64,000 nt of DNA from Streptomyces acidiscabies (GTDB taxonomy: Bacteria; Actinomycetota; Actinomycetes; Streptomycetales; Streptomycetaceae). Shown here piece after piece: positions 1 to 8,025 of the stretch. The stretch is taken from assembly GCF_020010905.1 (NCBI RefSeq), contig NZ_JAGJBY010000002.1:4278001-4342000 (forward strand), given 5' to 3'. Numbering within the stretch: the stretch's first letter is position 1; each line of letters begins with the position of its first letter. The position numbers were made by a program, and so were the translations under genes. The notes below the pieces were generated by a model, which was not told the DNA's origin, searched no databases, and worked only from the letters and a program-made list of their open reading frames with translations.

Positions 1-661
1 GCGCGGCCAGCTCCGCGTCACCCGGCTCGACCAGCGCAGCGCCCTCCTCGGTGACCACCAGCGGCAGCCGCTCGCCGTCCGCGCTGGCCGCCGCGAGCAG
101 CCGCCGGCCCTCCGGCTCGTCCGAGGAGTACCACCGGTAGGGCACCTGGTTGCGCGCCAGGAACTCCCGCACCTCCGAGGAGCGCGCCGACCAGCGGTGC
201 CCGACCACCTTCGTCGTCGGCACCGGCCGGTGGTCGCTGCGCCGCCATGCCTCCAGCAGGTCGTCCAGGACCGGGTAGAGCTTCTCCTCCGGCGGGTCCC
301 ACGGCTTCAGCAGGTAGTGGTCCAGATCGACCACGTTGATCGCGTCGATCGCCGCGTTCGTGTCCGCGTACGCCGTCAGCAGCACCCGGCGCGCACCCGG
401 GTACACGTCCAGTGCCTGCTCCAGGAACTCGATGCCGTTCATCTGCGGCATCCGGTAGTCCGCGAGGATCACCGCGACCAGATCGCCGCGCAGCTTCAGC
501 TCCCGCAGCGCCTCCAACGCCGACTCACCGGACTCGGCGCGCACGATGCGGTGCCCGGCGCCGTAGCGGCGCCTCAGATCACGGGCGACGGCGCGGGAGA
601 CCCCCGGGTCGTCGTCCACGGTCAGGATGACGGTCCGCGCTGTTTCGGCGGCCTGTGTCAT
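1..661 (-). CDS. Fused response regulator / thioredoxin reductase-like protein (5' part only)
   Basis: The first 220 residues are present; the gene runs off the left edge. Residues about 10-135 form a receiver domain: an acidic pair in VDDDPGVS, the phospho-acceptor Asp in ILADYRMPQMNG and the conserved Lys in HYLLKPWDPP. After a linker comes a glutaredoxin-like stretch (KVVGHRWSARSSEVREFL, YRWYSSDEPEGRRLL). This order matches the streptomycete proteins in which a receiver is followed by a glutaredoxin-like part and an FAD/NAD pyridine nucleotide-disulfide reductase; the reductase itself is inferred because it lies outside the window. ATG chosen at the start of the receiver. The gene is divergent from the universal stress gene, which fits a stress/redox role. 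Confidence 0.85.
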   Translation of the reverse strand, partial: MTQAAETARTVILTVDDDPGVSRAVARDLRRRYGAGHRIVRAESGESALEALRELKLRGDLVAVILADYRMPQMNGIEFLEQALDVYPGARRVLLTAYADTNAAIDAINVVDLDHYLLKPWDPPEEKLYPVLDDLLEAWRRSDHRPVPTTKVVGHRWSARSSEVREFLARNQVPYRWYSSDEPEGRRLLAAASADGERLPLVVTEEGAALVEPGDAELAA

Positions 662-792
662 ACGTTTTCCACCCCGAGTGCTCAGGTCCAGGGCGTGCGG
701 CCCTGGGCGACACCGGCCATCGTAGGGTCGGAAGGGAACAAACGCTCGGCCTCGCGGCCACCGCGCGGGGCCACGACCGGGAAGGCGGCACC

Positions 793-1647
793 ATGACGGC
801 CCCGATCACGGCAGGCTTCGACGGCACCGACGAGAGCCTCGCCGCCCTGTCCTGGGCGGCCCGCGAGGCCGTACGGCAAGGCGCGGCGCTCAGGATCGCG
901 CACGCCTGGCAGGTCCACCCGGACGCCACCGTCGACCATGCCACGCAGGAGGGCTGGGCGCGCGACGCCGTCACGAAGGCCGCCCAGGAGATCACCGCAC
1001 GCCACCCCGGCCTCCCGGTGACCTGGGAAGCCGTCGAGGGCCCCGTCGTCGAGACGCTGACCGCCGCCGAAGACCTCCTGGTGCTCGGCTCGCGCGGACA
1101 CGGCGCCGTCGTCGGCTTCCTCCTCGGCTCGGTCGGCCAGCAGGTCATCGCCGACGCCGGCCACCCCGTCGTCCTGGTCCGCGCCGACGACGACCCCGCG
1201 CACGAGGCCGCCGGGCGCGACATCGTCGTAGGACAGGAGGGCGAGCCCGAGGACAGCGCCGGCGCGCTGGAGTTCGCGTTCCGGACGGCCGCCGCACGCG
1301 GCGCGCGCGTACGGGTCGTCCGCGCCTGGACGCTGCCCCCGGTGTTCGCCTACAGCCCCGGCTCGATCATGCTCCTCGACGAGGCCGGCGGACCCGAACC
1401 GTTCGAACAGAAGGCCCTCGCCGACGCCGTACGCCCCTGGCGCGAGCGGTTCCCGAAAGTGCCCGTCGTCGAGCACATCGAGATGGGCAGCGCCGGACAG
1501 GTGCTTCTCTCGGCGGCCGGTGAGGCTCAGTTGGTGGTCGTCGGGCGCAGGGCGCGGCGTACGGCCGTCGGCGCGCGCATCGGGTCCGTCGCGCACGGCG
1601 TGCTGCACCACGCGCCCTGCCCGGTGGCGGTGGTACCGCACGCCTGA
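793..1647 (+). CDS. Universal stress protein, tandem UspA domains
   Basis: The 284-residue protein contains two Usp folds (about 1-135 and 150-284). The first carries the ATP-binding signature G-x2-G-x9-G-S (GSRGHGAVVGFLLGSVGQ); the second keeps the distal part (VGARIGSVAHGVL) but its first glycines are degenerate. The ATG at 793 is preceded by a GGAAGG-type ribosome site about 7 bases upstream; an upstream in-frame start would add a low-complexity extension lacking a ribosome site. Usp proteins are cytosolic, ATP-binding, and raised under starvation, hypoxia or redox stress. Divergent from the receiver/reductase fusion across about 130 bp. Confidence 0.92.
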   Translation: MTAPITAGFDGTDESLAALSWAAREAVRQGAALRIAHAWQVHPDATVDHATQEGWARDAVTKAAQEITARHPGLPVTWEAVEGPVVETLTAAEDLLVLGSRGHGAVVGFLLGSVGQQVIADAGHPVVLVRADDDPAHEAAGRDIVVGQEGEPEDSAGALEFAFRTAAARGARVRVVRAWTLPPVFAYSPGSIMLLDEAGGPEPFEQKALADAVRPWRERFPKVPVVEHIEMGSAGQVLLSAAGEAQLVVVGRRARRTAVGARIGSVAHGVLHHAPCPVAVVPHA

Positions 1648-1659
1648 GGCTCACCCGGG

Positions 1660-2895
1660 TCATTCCGGGATCGTCGGCTCCAGGGTCTCGCGGGCCTTGG
1701 GGAGGATGTTCTCGATGTAGTCCTTGACGGCTTCGTCGAGACCGATGTCGTGCTGTGCGCGCTCGGACAGGTACCAGCGGTGCTCCAGCAGCTCGTGGTA
1801 GATCTCCGCCGGGTCCATCTGACCGCGCACCTCGAACGGCACCTCGCGCACGGTCGGCCGGAACACGTCCCGCACCCAGCGGTGCGCCAGCACCTCCGGG
1901 CGGGCTGCCAGGGGGTCGCCGGGCGCGTAGTCGTCCTGGGTCGCCATCCACGACTCCAGGTCGCTCAGCAGCCGCCTGGCCTGATTCTCCTCCGTGTCAA
2001 GCCCGGTCAACCGCAGCAACTGGCGCTGGTGGTGGCCGGCGTCCACGACCTTCGGCACGAACGTGACCGTGTCGCCGTTGGAGGAGTGCTCGATCTGCAT
2101 CTCGGCGACGTCGAAACCCAGCTCGTTCAGCCGCCGGATACGGCGCTCGATGTAGTGGTACTTGCCCGCCGGGTACACCGAGGTGCGGGTCAGCTCCTCC
2201 CACAGCTCGCAGTAGCGCCGGTAGATCTCCTGCCCGAACTCGATCGCGTCGATCGACGGGTGCAGCGCGCCCGACGCCTCCAGGTCGAGCAGCTCCCCGC
2301 TGATGTTCACGCGCGCGAGGTCCACGTCGTACTCCCGCTGCCCCGGGGACAGCTGCGGGTGCAGGTCGCCGGTCTCCGCGTCCACCAGGTACGCCGCGTA
2401 CGCGCCCGCGTCGCGCCGGAACAGGGTGTTGGACAGCGAGCAGTCGCCCCACGCGAACCCGGCCAGGTGCAGGCGCACCAGGAGCACCGCGAGGGCGTCC
2501 ATCAGCCGGTGCATCGTCGCGGGGCGCATCGTCGTCTCGAACATCGACCGGTACGGCTGCGAGCCGCCCAGGTGCCGGGTCACCAGCACCGACTCCAGGG
2601 GGCCGCCGTCCTCGGTGGTCCGGCCCGTCACGACCGCCAGGGGGTCGACGGCCGGGATGCCGAGGCGGTCCAGGTCGCGCAGCAGCTCGTACTCGCGCAG
2701 GGCGGGCCGCTCGGCCAGCTCCTTGACGGCGATCACCTCGTCCCCCGCGCGCGCGTAGCGCACGACGTGCCGCGAGATGCCGCGCGGCAGCGGGACGAGG
2801 ACCTCCTCGGGCCACTCCTCCAGCGGAACGTCCCACGGCAGCTCCAGCAGGAGGGCCGGATGCTCCGGAGTAGTCGCACTTATCTGCAAAGCCAT
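1660..2895 (-). CDS. DUF4032 domain protein (kinase-fold)
   Basis: 411 residues. The N-terminal half (about 50-190) resembles lipopolysaccharide-kinase/RIO-like small kinases: GDEVIAVKEL, ALLVRLHLAGFAWGDCSLSN (catalytic-loop-like) and AYLVDAETGDLHP (metal-binding-like). The C-terminal half (about 215-400, from YRRYCELWEELT to YIENILPKARE) matches the actinobacterial DUF4032 region. The biochemical role is unknown; a phosphotransferase activity is only inferred. Its ATG lies next to the long inverted repeat at 2905-3068, so that element sits in its promoter region. It converges on the universal stress gene with 12 bp between stop codons. Confidence 0.88.
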   Translation of the reverse strand: MALQISATTPEHPALLLELPWDVPLEEWPEEVLVPLPRGISRHVVRYARAGDEVIAVKELAERPALREYELLRDLDRLGIPAVDPLAVVTGRTTEDGGPLESVLVTRHLGGSQPYRSMFETTMRPATMHRLMDALAVLLVRLHLAGFAWGDCSLSNTLFRRDAGAYAAYLVDAETGDLHPQLSPGQREYDVDLARVNISGELLDLEASGALHPSIDAIEFGQEIYRRYCELWEELTRTSVYPAGKYHYIERRIRRLNELGFDVAEMQIEHSSNGDTVTFVPKVVDAGHHQRQLLRLTGLDTEENQARRLLSDLESWMATQDDYAPGDPLAARPEVLAHRWVRDVFRPTVREVPFEVRGQMDPAEIYHELLEHRWYLSERAQHDIGLDEAVKDYIENILPKARETLEPTIPE

Positions 2896-2904
2896 GGCCT
2901 GACC

Positions 2905-3068
2905 CTAGACCGTCCGGCACATGGGGGGCGGCGTCGCGGGGCTGGGCACGCGCATCTGCGGCGTTGTCGTCGGTCGCCATGGCTCCGCCATGACTCCCTC
3001 CTCCGCCTTGCAGCTGCACGCACCCAGCCCCGCTCCTTCTTCCACCCCCCATGTGCCGGACGGTCTAG
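2905..3068. repeat. Long imperfect palindrome, MITE-like
   Basis: Perfect 24-bp inverted repeats end this element (2905-2928 and 3045-3068; outer bases CTAGACCGTCCGG and its complement). Inside, a second arm pair matches at about 19 of 23 positions (around 2936-2957 and 3010-3033), and a small hairpin ATGGC-TCC-GCCAT (2979-2991) sits at the centre. Each end is bordered by a TA, as left by IS630/Tc1-type elements, so a non-autonomous transposon is one reading; a processed RNA hairpin or terminator is the other. It contains no transposase. It separates two genes transcribed leftward. Confidence 0.75.
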
Positions 3069-3073
3069 ACGTC

Positions 3074-3811
3074 CTACCCGCGCGCGTGACGTGCGGCGTC
3101 GCCGATGTCACCTCGGTGCAGCGGACCGTGTCCCGGGAGGACGACGTCGCCGTCCAGGTCCTCGAACAGGGCCAGGGACGCGACGGCGCGTTCCCGTTCG
3201 TGGTGGAACATGTCGGGCAGGAGCTGCGGGCCCTGTCTGCGGGACGTCGGGTGGCCGCTGACCAGGGCGTCCCCGGAGATCACCACGCCGGCCTCGGGGA
3301 GGTGGTACGCGCAGTGGCCGAGCGTGTGGCCCGGCGTGTGTACGGGGACCGGGCGGCCCGGCAGGTCCAGCGCGCCGGGTGCCGGGAACGTCTCCGGGGA
3401 GCTGACCCGGGTGTCCGTGGTGCCGCCCGAGCGGATCGCGTGCACCGCCCACGGCAGGACGCCCGGACGCCAGCCGTTCTTCAGCACCGTCCCGACGGTG
3501 ACCTGGTGCAGGAACTCCCGGCGCGCGTGCGGCACTTCCGCCTCGTGCAGGTACACGGGCGTGCCGTACGTCGAGCGCAGGAACTCCGCGTTGCCCAGGT
3601 GGTCGGAGTGCGCGTGGGTGATGAGCACCGCCGTGATCGCCTCGGGGGCGCCGCCCACCGCAGTGAGGGAGGCGAGGAGCGCCTCGCGGTCGCCGGGGTA
3701 GCCGGTGTCGACGAGCGTGACCGCGTCGCCGTCCGTGAGGATCACCCAGTTGGTGTTGGAGCCGCGCACGAGATGGATCCCGTCGGCGACTTGCCGCACG
3801 TCTGCCTGCAT
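3074..3811 (-). CDS. Metallo-beta-lactamase-fold hydrolase
   Basis: 245 residues, the usual size for a glyoxalase II/MBL-superfamily enzyme. The metal motif HxHxDH is visible (HAHSDHLGN), followed by a second ligand region (HTPGHTLGHCAYHL), the bridging Asp (VVISGDALVSG) and a C-terminal His (VVLPGHGPLH). The substrate is not evident. The ATG at 3811 has an AGGA ribosome site about 7 bases upstream; a longer open frame continues upstream in phase but is the shadow of the acyltransferase gene. Same strand as the acyltransferase, 53 bp away, so co-transcription is possible. Confidence 0.9.
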   Translation of the reverse strand: MQADVRQVADGIHLVRGSNTNWVILTDGDAVTLVDTGYPGDREALLASLTAVGGAPEAITAVLITHAHSDHLGNAEFLRSTYGTPVYLHEAEVPHARREFLHQVTVGTVLKNGWRPGVLPWAVHAIRSGGTTDTRVSSPETFPAPGALDLPGRPVPVHTPGHTLGHCAYHLPEAGVVISGDALVSGHPTSRRQGPQLLPDMFHHERERAVASLALFEDLDGDVVLPGHGPLHRGDIGDAARHARG

Positions 3812-3864
3812 CGCTGGTCCTGTGGGGGGAGGGGTCCGAGCCGGTCGAGGCACAGCAAAGCAGA

Positions 3865-5052
3865 TCAAGAAGCCGGTGCCGCCGGTGGGGTGGCGGCTTT
3901 CGGCGCCCCGGGACGCAGGCCGAACAGGAACCTCGTCACGCGCGTACGGCGCACGCCGAACTCGTACAGCACGAGGATCGTCGCGAGGGACGCTGCCACG
4001 ATCGCCGCGTACTTGGCGACGATCGGCGCCTGCCAGCCGACGATCCCGTACGCGTACGCGACCACCACGGGCTGGTGCAGGACGTACAACGGCAGGGCGG
4101 CGACTCCCAGATACACCTTCACGCGCCCCGGCCGCTTGCCGGCTTCGTCCTCCCTCGCGCGCGGGCGGTCCAGGAACCCCAGGATCGCCAGGACGACGCA
4201 CCAGCCCGCCGCCGTGAACAGCGCGCGCGTCGCCACCGCGAGCGGTGTCCACGCCGTGAACGGGTCCTCGTCGGCCGCGAACCCCGGTGTCGTCGCCGCG
4301 AACAGCACCGAGCCCGCGATCCCCAGCGGCTTGGCCAGCGCCCGCATCGCCGCGCGCACCCGCTCGTCCCCGGCGAGCGCGAAGCCGTACAGGAAGAACA
4401 CCAGGTACGCCCAGTGGTTCCACCCCGCGTAGTCGATCTCCATCCCCGCGAGGACGTCGATCAGCAGCAGCGGCACCAGCGGCAGGAGCAGCAGCGCCGG
4501 ACGGCGGGCCACGGCCGGCACCGCGCGGTCCGCGAGCGCCGAGAGGCGCGCCGCGAACGGGGCGAGCATCAGGCAGAACGCCAGCAGCAGGAGCACGAAC
4601 CACAGATGGCCGGTCTCGAAGTACCGCCCGTCGACGACGAACGGGAAGTCCGCGAAGTCCAGCCGGACCGTCATGAAACGTGGCCAGAAACGCCAGTACG
4701 ACTCGTGGTACGACGCGTCCGCCGACCGCAGCCGCAGCCACTGGGGCAGCGGGTTGAGGGCGAGCGTCGTGAACACCAGCGGCACCCCGAGCCGCAGCAG
4801 CCGCTCCCGCGCGAAACCGCCCGCCCCGCGACCGCGCACCGAGTACCGCGCACCGATCCCCGCGACCAGGAACAGCATCGGCATCGCCCAGATCACCCCG
4901 AACCCGGCGAGGAACGTGATCACCTCGGTCCGCTCGCGGTTCTGGACGTAGAAGTCGCCCTCGGTGGCGAACACCAGCCCCGCGTGGAAGAAGACCAGCC
5001 CGATCACCACGAACGTGCGCAGCGCGTCGAGTTCCCCACGTCGGACGGTCAC
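3865..5052 (-). CDS. Acyltransferase family 3 membrane protein
   Basis: 395 residues with about ten predicted membrane segments. The N-terminus RGELDALRTFVVIGLVFFHA is the typical family start, with the catalytic-type His in helix 1; other hallmarks are MPMLFLVAGIGARYSVRGR and GHLWFVLLLLAF. Family members transfer acyl groups to sugars, peptidoglycan or antibiotics at the membrane; the substrate here is unknown. The C-terminal tail is Ala/Pro-rich (PKAATPPAAP). The GTG start at 5052 gives the normal N-terminus, but no good ribosome site is visible, so the start is uncertain. Divergent from the tetR gene. Confidence 0.87.
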   Translation of the reverse strand: MTVRRGELDALRTFVVIGLVFFHAGLVFATEGDFYVQNRERTEVITFLAGFGVIWAMPMLFLVAGIGARYSVRGRGAGGFARERLLRLGVPLVFTTLALNPLPQWLRLRSADASYHESYWRFWPRFMTVRLDFADFPFVVDGRYFETGHLWFVLLLLAFCLMLAPFAARLSALADRAVPAVARRPALLLLPLVPLLLIDVLAGMEIDYAGWNHWAYLVFFLYGFALAGDERVRAAMRALAKPLGIAGSVLFAATTPGFAADEDPFTAWTPLAVATRALFTAAGWCVVLAILGFLDRPRAREDEAGKRPGRVKVYLGVAALPLYVLHQPVVVAYAYGIVGWQAPIVAKYAAIVAASLATILVLYEFGVRRTRVTRFLFGLRPGAPKAATPPAAPAS

Positions 5053-5169
5053 CGGCCCAGTGTCGGGGACTCCGTGGGCGGACGACAGGGCTCCGGCACA
5101 CCTCGTCGCGACCCCGGATCGAAAACTCGTTCGAGTGAAGAAGTTCGCTGACTCTTTCGATGCACGGAT

Positions 5170-5192
5170 GTATCCGATACGTTTGTGTATCG
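5170..5192. promoter_or_regulatory. Candidate TetR operator
   Basis: Two overlapping palindromes occur 15 bp upstream of the tetR ATG: GTATC-C-GATAC (5170-5180) and CGATAC-N6-GTATCG (5175-5192). The arrangement and position suit autoregulation by the adjacent TetR protein. Binding is inferred. Confidence 0.55.
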
Positions 5193-5207
5193 AACGGAGG
5201 TACGGAC

Positions 5208-5822
5208 ATGGCCGACGACACGAACACCCCCCGCGTCACCCGACGCCGCGTCCGCACGCGCGCCAACCTCCTCGCCGCCGCGTTCACCGTCTTCGCCGCC
5301 AAAGGGTTCGGCCGGGTCTCCATCGAGGAGATCTGCGAGGCCGCCGGATACAGCCGGGGCGCCTTCTACTCCAACTTCGACAGCCTCGACGAACTCTTCT
5401 TCGCGCTCTACCGCCAGCGCGCCGACCTCATCGCCGAGCAGGTCGCCGGGGCGCTCGCGCAGGACGGCCCCGGGCTCGACGTACCGGAAGCCGTCGACCG
5501 CGTGACCGACGTGCTCCTCCTCGACCACGACTGGCTGCTCGTCAAGACCGACTTCCTCGTGCACGCGGCCCGGGACCCGGAGGTCGCCGAGAGCCTCCTC
5601 GGGCACCGCGCGCGCCTGCGGGGCGCCATCACCGACCGGCTCGCCGAGACCCCCGTCCCCCCGGTCCTCGGCGACGCCCCCGCCGCCGCACACGCGGTGA
5701 TCGCCGCCTACGACGGCGTCACCACCCAACTCCTGCTGGACAAAGACGTCGAGCGCGCCCGCGCCTGGCTGAAACAACTGCTCACCGCGCTGCTGACGGA
5801 CGGCAGCGACACCATCGGATGA
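5208..5822 (+). CDS. TetR-family transcriptional regulator
   Basis: 204 residues. The N-terminal DNA-binding helices are clear (RANLLAAAFTVFAAKGF, SIEEICEAAGYSRGAFYSNF), with a less conserved ligand-binding C-terminal domain. The ATG at 5208 is preceded by CGGAGG 7 bases upstream; an earlier in-frame ATG would translate through the operator and lacks a ribosome site. It is followed after 13 bp by the FAD dehydrogenase gene on the same strand, so the two are probably one operon and the dehydrogenase or its substrate is the likely control target. Confidence 0.92.
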   Translation: MADDTNTPRVTRRRVRTRANLLAAAFTVFAAKGFGRVSIEEICEAAGYSRGAFYSNFDSLDELFFALYRQRADLIAEQVAGALAQDGPGLDVPEAVDRVTDVLLLDHDWLLVKTDFLVHAARDPEVAESLLGHRARLRGAITDRLAETPVPPVLGDAPAAAHAVIAAYDGVTTQLLLDKDVERARAWLKQLLTALLTDGSDTIG

Positions 5823-5835
5823 AGGGACGGGCGTC

Positions 5836-7509
5836 ATGGACGCGGACGTCATCGTCGTCGGGGCCGGACTCGCCGGGCTGGTCGCCGCGCACGAACTGAC
5901 CAGCAGGGGCCGCCGGGTCGCCCTGGTCGACCAGGAGAACGCCGCCAACCTCGGCGGCCAGGCGTACTGGTCCTTCGGCGGGCTCTTCCTCGTCGACTCC
6001 CCGGAACAGCGCCGCCTCGGCATCAAGGACTCCCTCGACCTCGCCTGGAGCGACTGGCAGGGCAGCGCGGGCTTCGACCGCACCGAGGACGAGGACTCCT
6101 GGGCGGTGCGCTGGGCGCGCGCCTACGTCGAATGGGCGGCCGGCGAGAAGCGGACCTGGCTCGCCGGGCACGGCATTTCCTTCGTCCCCACCGTCGGCTG
6201 GGCCGAGCGCGGCGACCTGCGCGCCGACGGCCACGGCAACTCCGTCCCCCGCTTCCACGTCGCCTGGGGGACCGGCACCGGCGTCGTCGAACCCTTCGTG
6301 AAGTACGCCAAACAGGCCGCCAAGGACGGGCTGCTCACCTTCCACCACCGCCACCGCGTGGACGCGCTGGTCGTCGAGGACGGCACCGCCAAGGGCGTGC
6401 GCGGCACGGTCCTCGCGCCCGACGACTCCGCGCGCGGGGTGGCCTCCAACCGGGACGCCATCGGGGAGTTCGAGCTCACCGCGCAGGCCGTCGTCGTCAC
6501 CTCCGGCGGCATCGGCGGCGACCACGACATCGTGCGCCGGTACTGGCCCGAGCGGCTCGGCACCCCGCCCGCCGAGATGATCACCGGCGTCCCCGCCTAC
6601 GTCGACGGCCGGATGCTCGACATCAGCGCCGACGCGGGCGCACGCCTCGTCAACCGCGACCGGATGTGGCACTACACCGAGGGCATCCAGAACTGGAACC
6701 CCATCTGGCCCGGCCACGGCATCCGCATCCTGCCCGGACCGTCCTCGATGTGGTTCGACGCCCTCGGCCGCCGCCTCCCCGACCCCTGCCTGCCCGGCTA
6801 CGACACCCTCGGCACCCTCAAGCACCTGCGCACCACCGAGGACATCGCCGGATACGACCACTCCTGGTTCGTGCTCTCGCAGAAGATCGTCGAGAAGGAG
6901 TTCGCGCTCTCGGGCTCCGAGCAGAACCCCGACATCACCGCCAAGGACCGCAAGGCCGTCCTGCGCGACCGGCTCCTCGGCAAGGGCGCCCCCGCCCCCG
7001 TGCAGGCGTTCCTCGACCACGGCGCCGACTTCGTCATCGCCGACACGCTGGACCGGCTCGTCGAGAAGATGAACGGCCTCACCGACAAGCCCCTCCTCGA
7101 CGCCGACACCCTGCGCCGCCAGATCCGCGCCCGCGACCTCCAGATCGCCAACCCCTACAGCAAGGACGCCCAGGTCCAGGGCATCCGCAACGCCCGCCGC
7201 TACATCGGCGACCGCCTCGGCCGCGTCGCCACCCCACACCGCATCCTCGACCCCGCCTCCGGCCCGCTCATCGGCATCAAGCTGCACATCCTCACCCGCA
7301 AGACCCTCGGCGGCATCCAGACCGACCTGGACTCCCGCGCGCTGGACGCCGACGGCACACCGATCGAGGGCCTGTACGCGGCCGGCGAGGTCGCCGGCTT
7401 CGGCGGCGGCGGGGTCCACGGCTACAACGCGCTGGAGGGCACGTTCCTGGGCGGCTGCCTGTTCTCGGGCCGGGCGGCGGGAAGGGCGGCGGCCGAACAG
7501 ACGAGGTGA
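5836..7509 (+). CDS. FAD-binding dehydrogenase (KstD / fumarate-reductase flavoprotein type)
   Basis: 557 residues. An N-terminal Rossmann motif for FAD (VIVVGAGLAGLVAAHEL) and a second FAD contact at the C-terminus (GLYAAGEVAGFGGGGVHGYN) enclose a capping domain. This is the flavoprotein family that includes 3-ketosteroid delta-1-dehydrogenases and related dehydrogenases; the precise substrate cannot be told from sequence. There is no signal peptide, so it is cytosolic. Located 13 bp after tetR; probably co-transcribed and TetR-controlled. Confidence 0.88.
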   Translation: MDADVIVVGAGLAGLVAAHELTSRGRRVALVDQENAANLGGQAYWSFGGLFLVDSPEQRRLGIKDSLDLAWSDWQGSAGFDRTEDEDSWAVRWARAYVEWAAGEKRTWLAGHGISFVPTVGWAERGDLRADGHGNSVPRFHVAWGTGTGVVEPFVKYAKQAAKDGLLTFHHRHRVDALVVEDGTAKGVRGTVLAPDDSARGVASNRDAIGEFELTAQAVVVTSGGIGGDHDIVRRYWPERLGTPPAEMITGVPAYVDGRMLDISADAGARLVNRDRMWHYTEGIQNWNPIWPGHGIRILPGPSSMWFDALGRRLPDPCLPGYDTLGTLKHLRTTEDIAGYDHSWFVLSQKIVEKEFALSGSEQNPDITAKDRKAVLRDRLLGKGAPAPVQAFLDHGADFVIADTLDRLVEKMNGLTDKPLLDADTLRRQIRARDLQIANPYSKDAQVQGIRNARRYIGDRLGRVATPHRILDPASGPLIGIKLHILTRKTLGGIQTDLDSRALDADGTPIEGLYAAGEVAGFGGGGVHGYNALEGTFLGGCLFSGRAAGRAAAEQTR

Positions 7510-7523
7510 GACCGGCCCGGCCG

Positions 7524-7871
7524 TCAGTCCAGCAGGCGTAGCAGCACAGCCGCGTGACTCTCCCCGGGTTCCTTCACCGCCGTCAGCAGCGTGACCGTCC
7601 CGGACACCGCCAACTCCCGTACACGAGACAGGAGTTCGGCCGCCTCCGGGACGGTCAGCTCCGCCTCGTACCGCCGTGCGAACTCCTCGTACGACCCCTC
7701 ACCCGCGTGGTACCACCGGCGCAGTTCGTTCGACGGGGTGAGCCCCTTCGGCCACTCGTCGACACGCGCAGCCTCCTTCGAGATGCCGCGCGGCCAGAGG
7801 CGGTCGACGAGGATACGGACGCCGTCGTCCGGCTTGGGCGGGTCGTAGACACGGCGGATACGGGCGCTCAT
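7524..7871 (-). CDS. DUF488 family protein
   Basis: 115 residues, the standard length for this small cytosolic family. Signature regions are RIRRVYDPPKPDDGVRILVDRLWPRG near the N-terminus and WYHAGEGSYEEFARRYEAEL in the middle, with VTLLTAVKEPGESHAAVL at the end. The function is not established. Convergent with the FAD dehydrogenase, 14 bp apart. Confidence 0.87.
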   Translation of the reverse strand: MSARIRRVYDPPKPDDGVRILVDRLWPRGISKEAARVDEWPKGLTPSNELRRWYHAGEGSYEEFARRYEAELTVPEAAELLSRVRELAVSGTVTLLTAVKEPGESHAAVLLRLLD

Positions 7872-8025
7872 AACGGCGAGCCTAGGGCGCTGACGCGGCG
7901 TGACGCTTCGTGGTTTGACCTGAATGGGGGACGAATACGGGGTGCCGGTTATCTAATCTGAAGGGCGTTTGATCACCTCCCTGATCCCCTGTCACCAGGG
8001 GACCACCCCTCACCGAGGAGCGCCC

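Noticed and set aside
3045..3073. DasR-type site (GGTCTAGAC) at the right end of the palindrome
   Set aside because: Only the centre matches; the outer bases do not follow the known consensus and the match is part of the element's terminal repeat.
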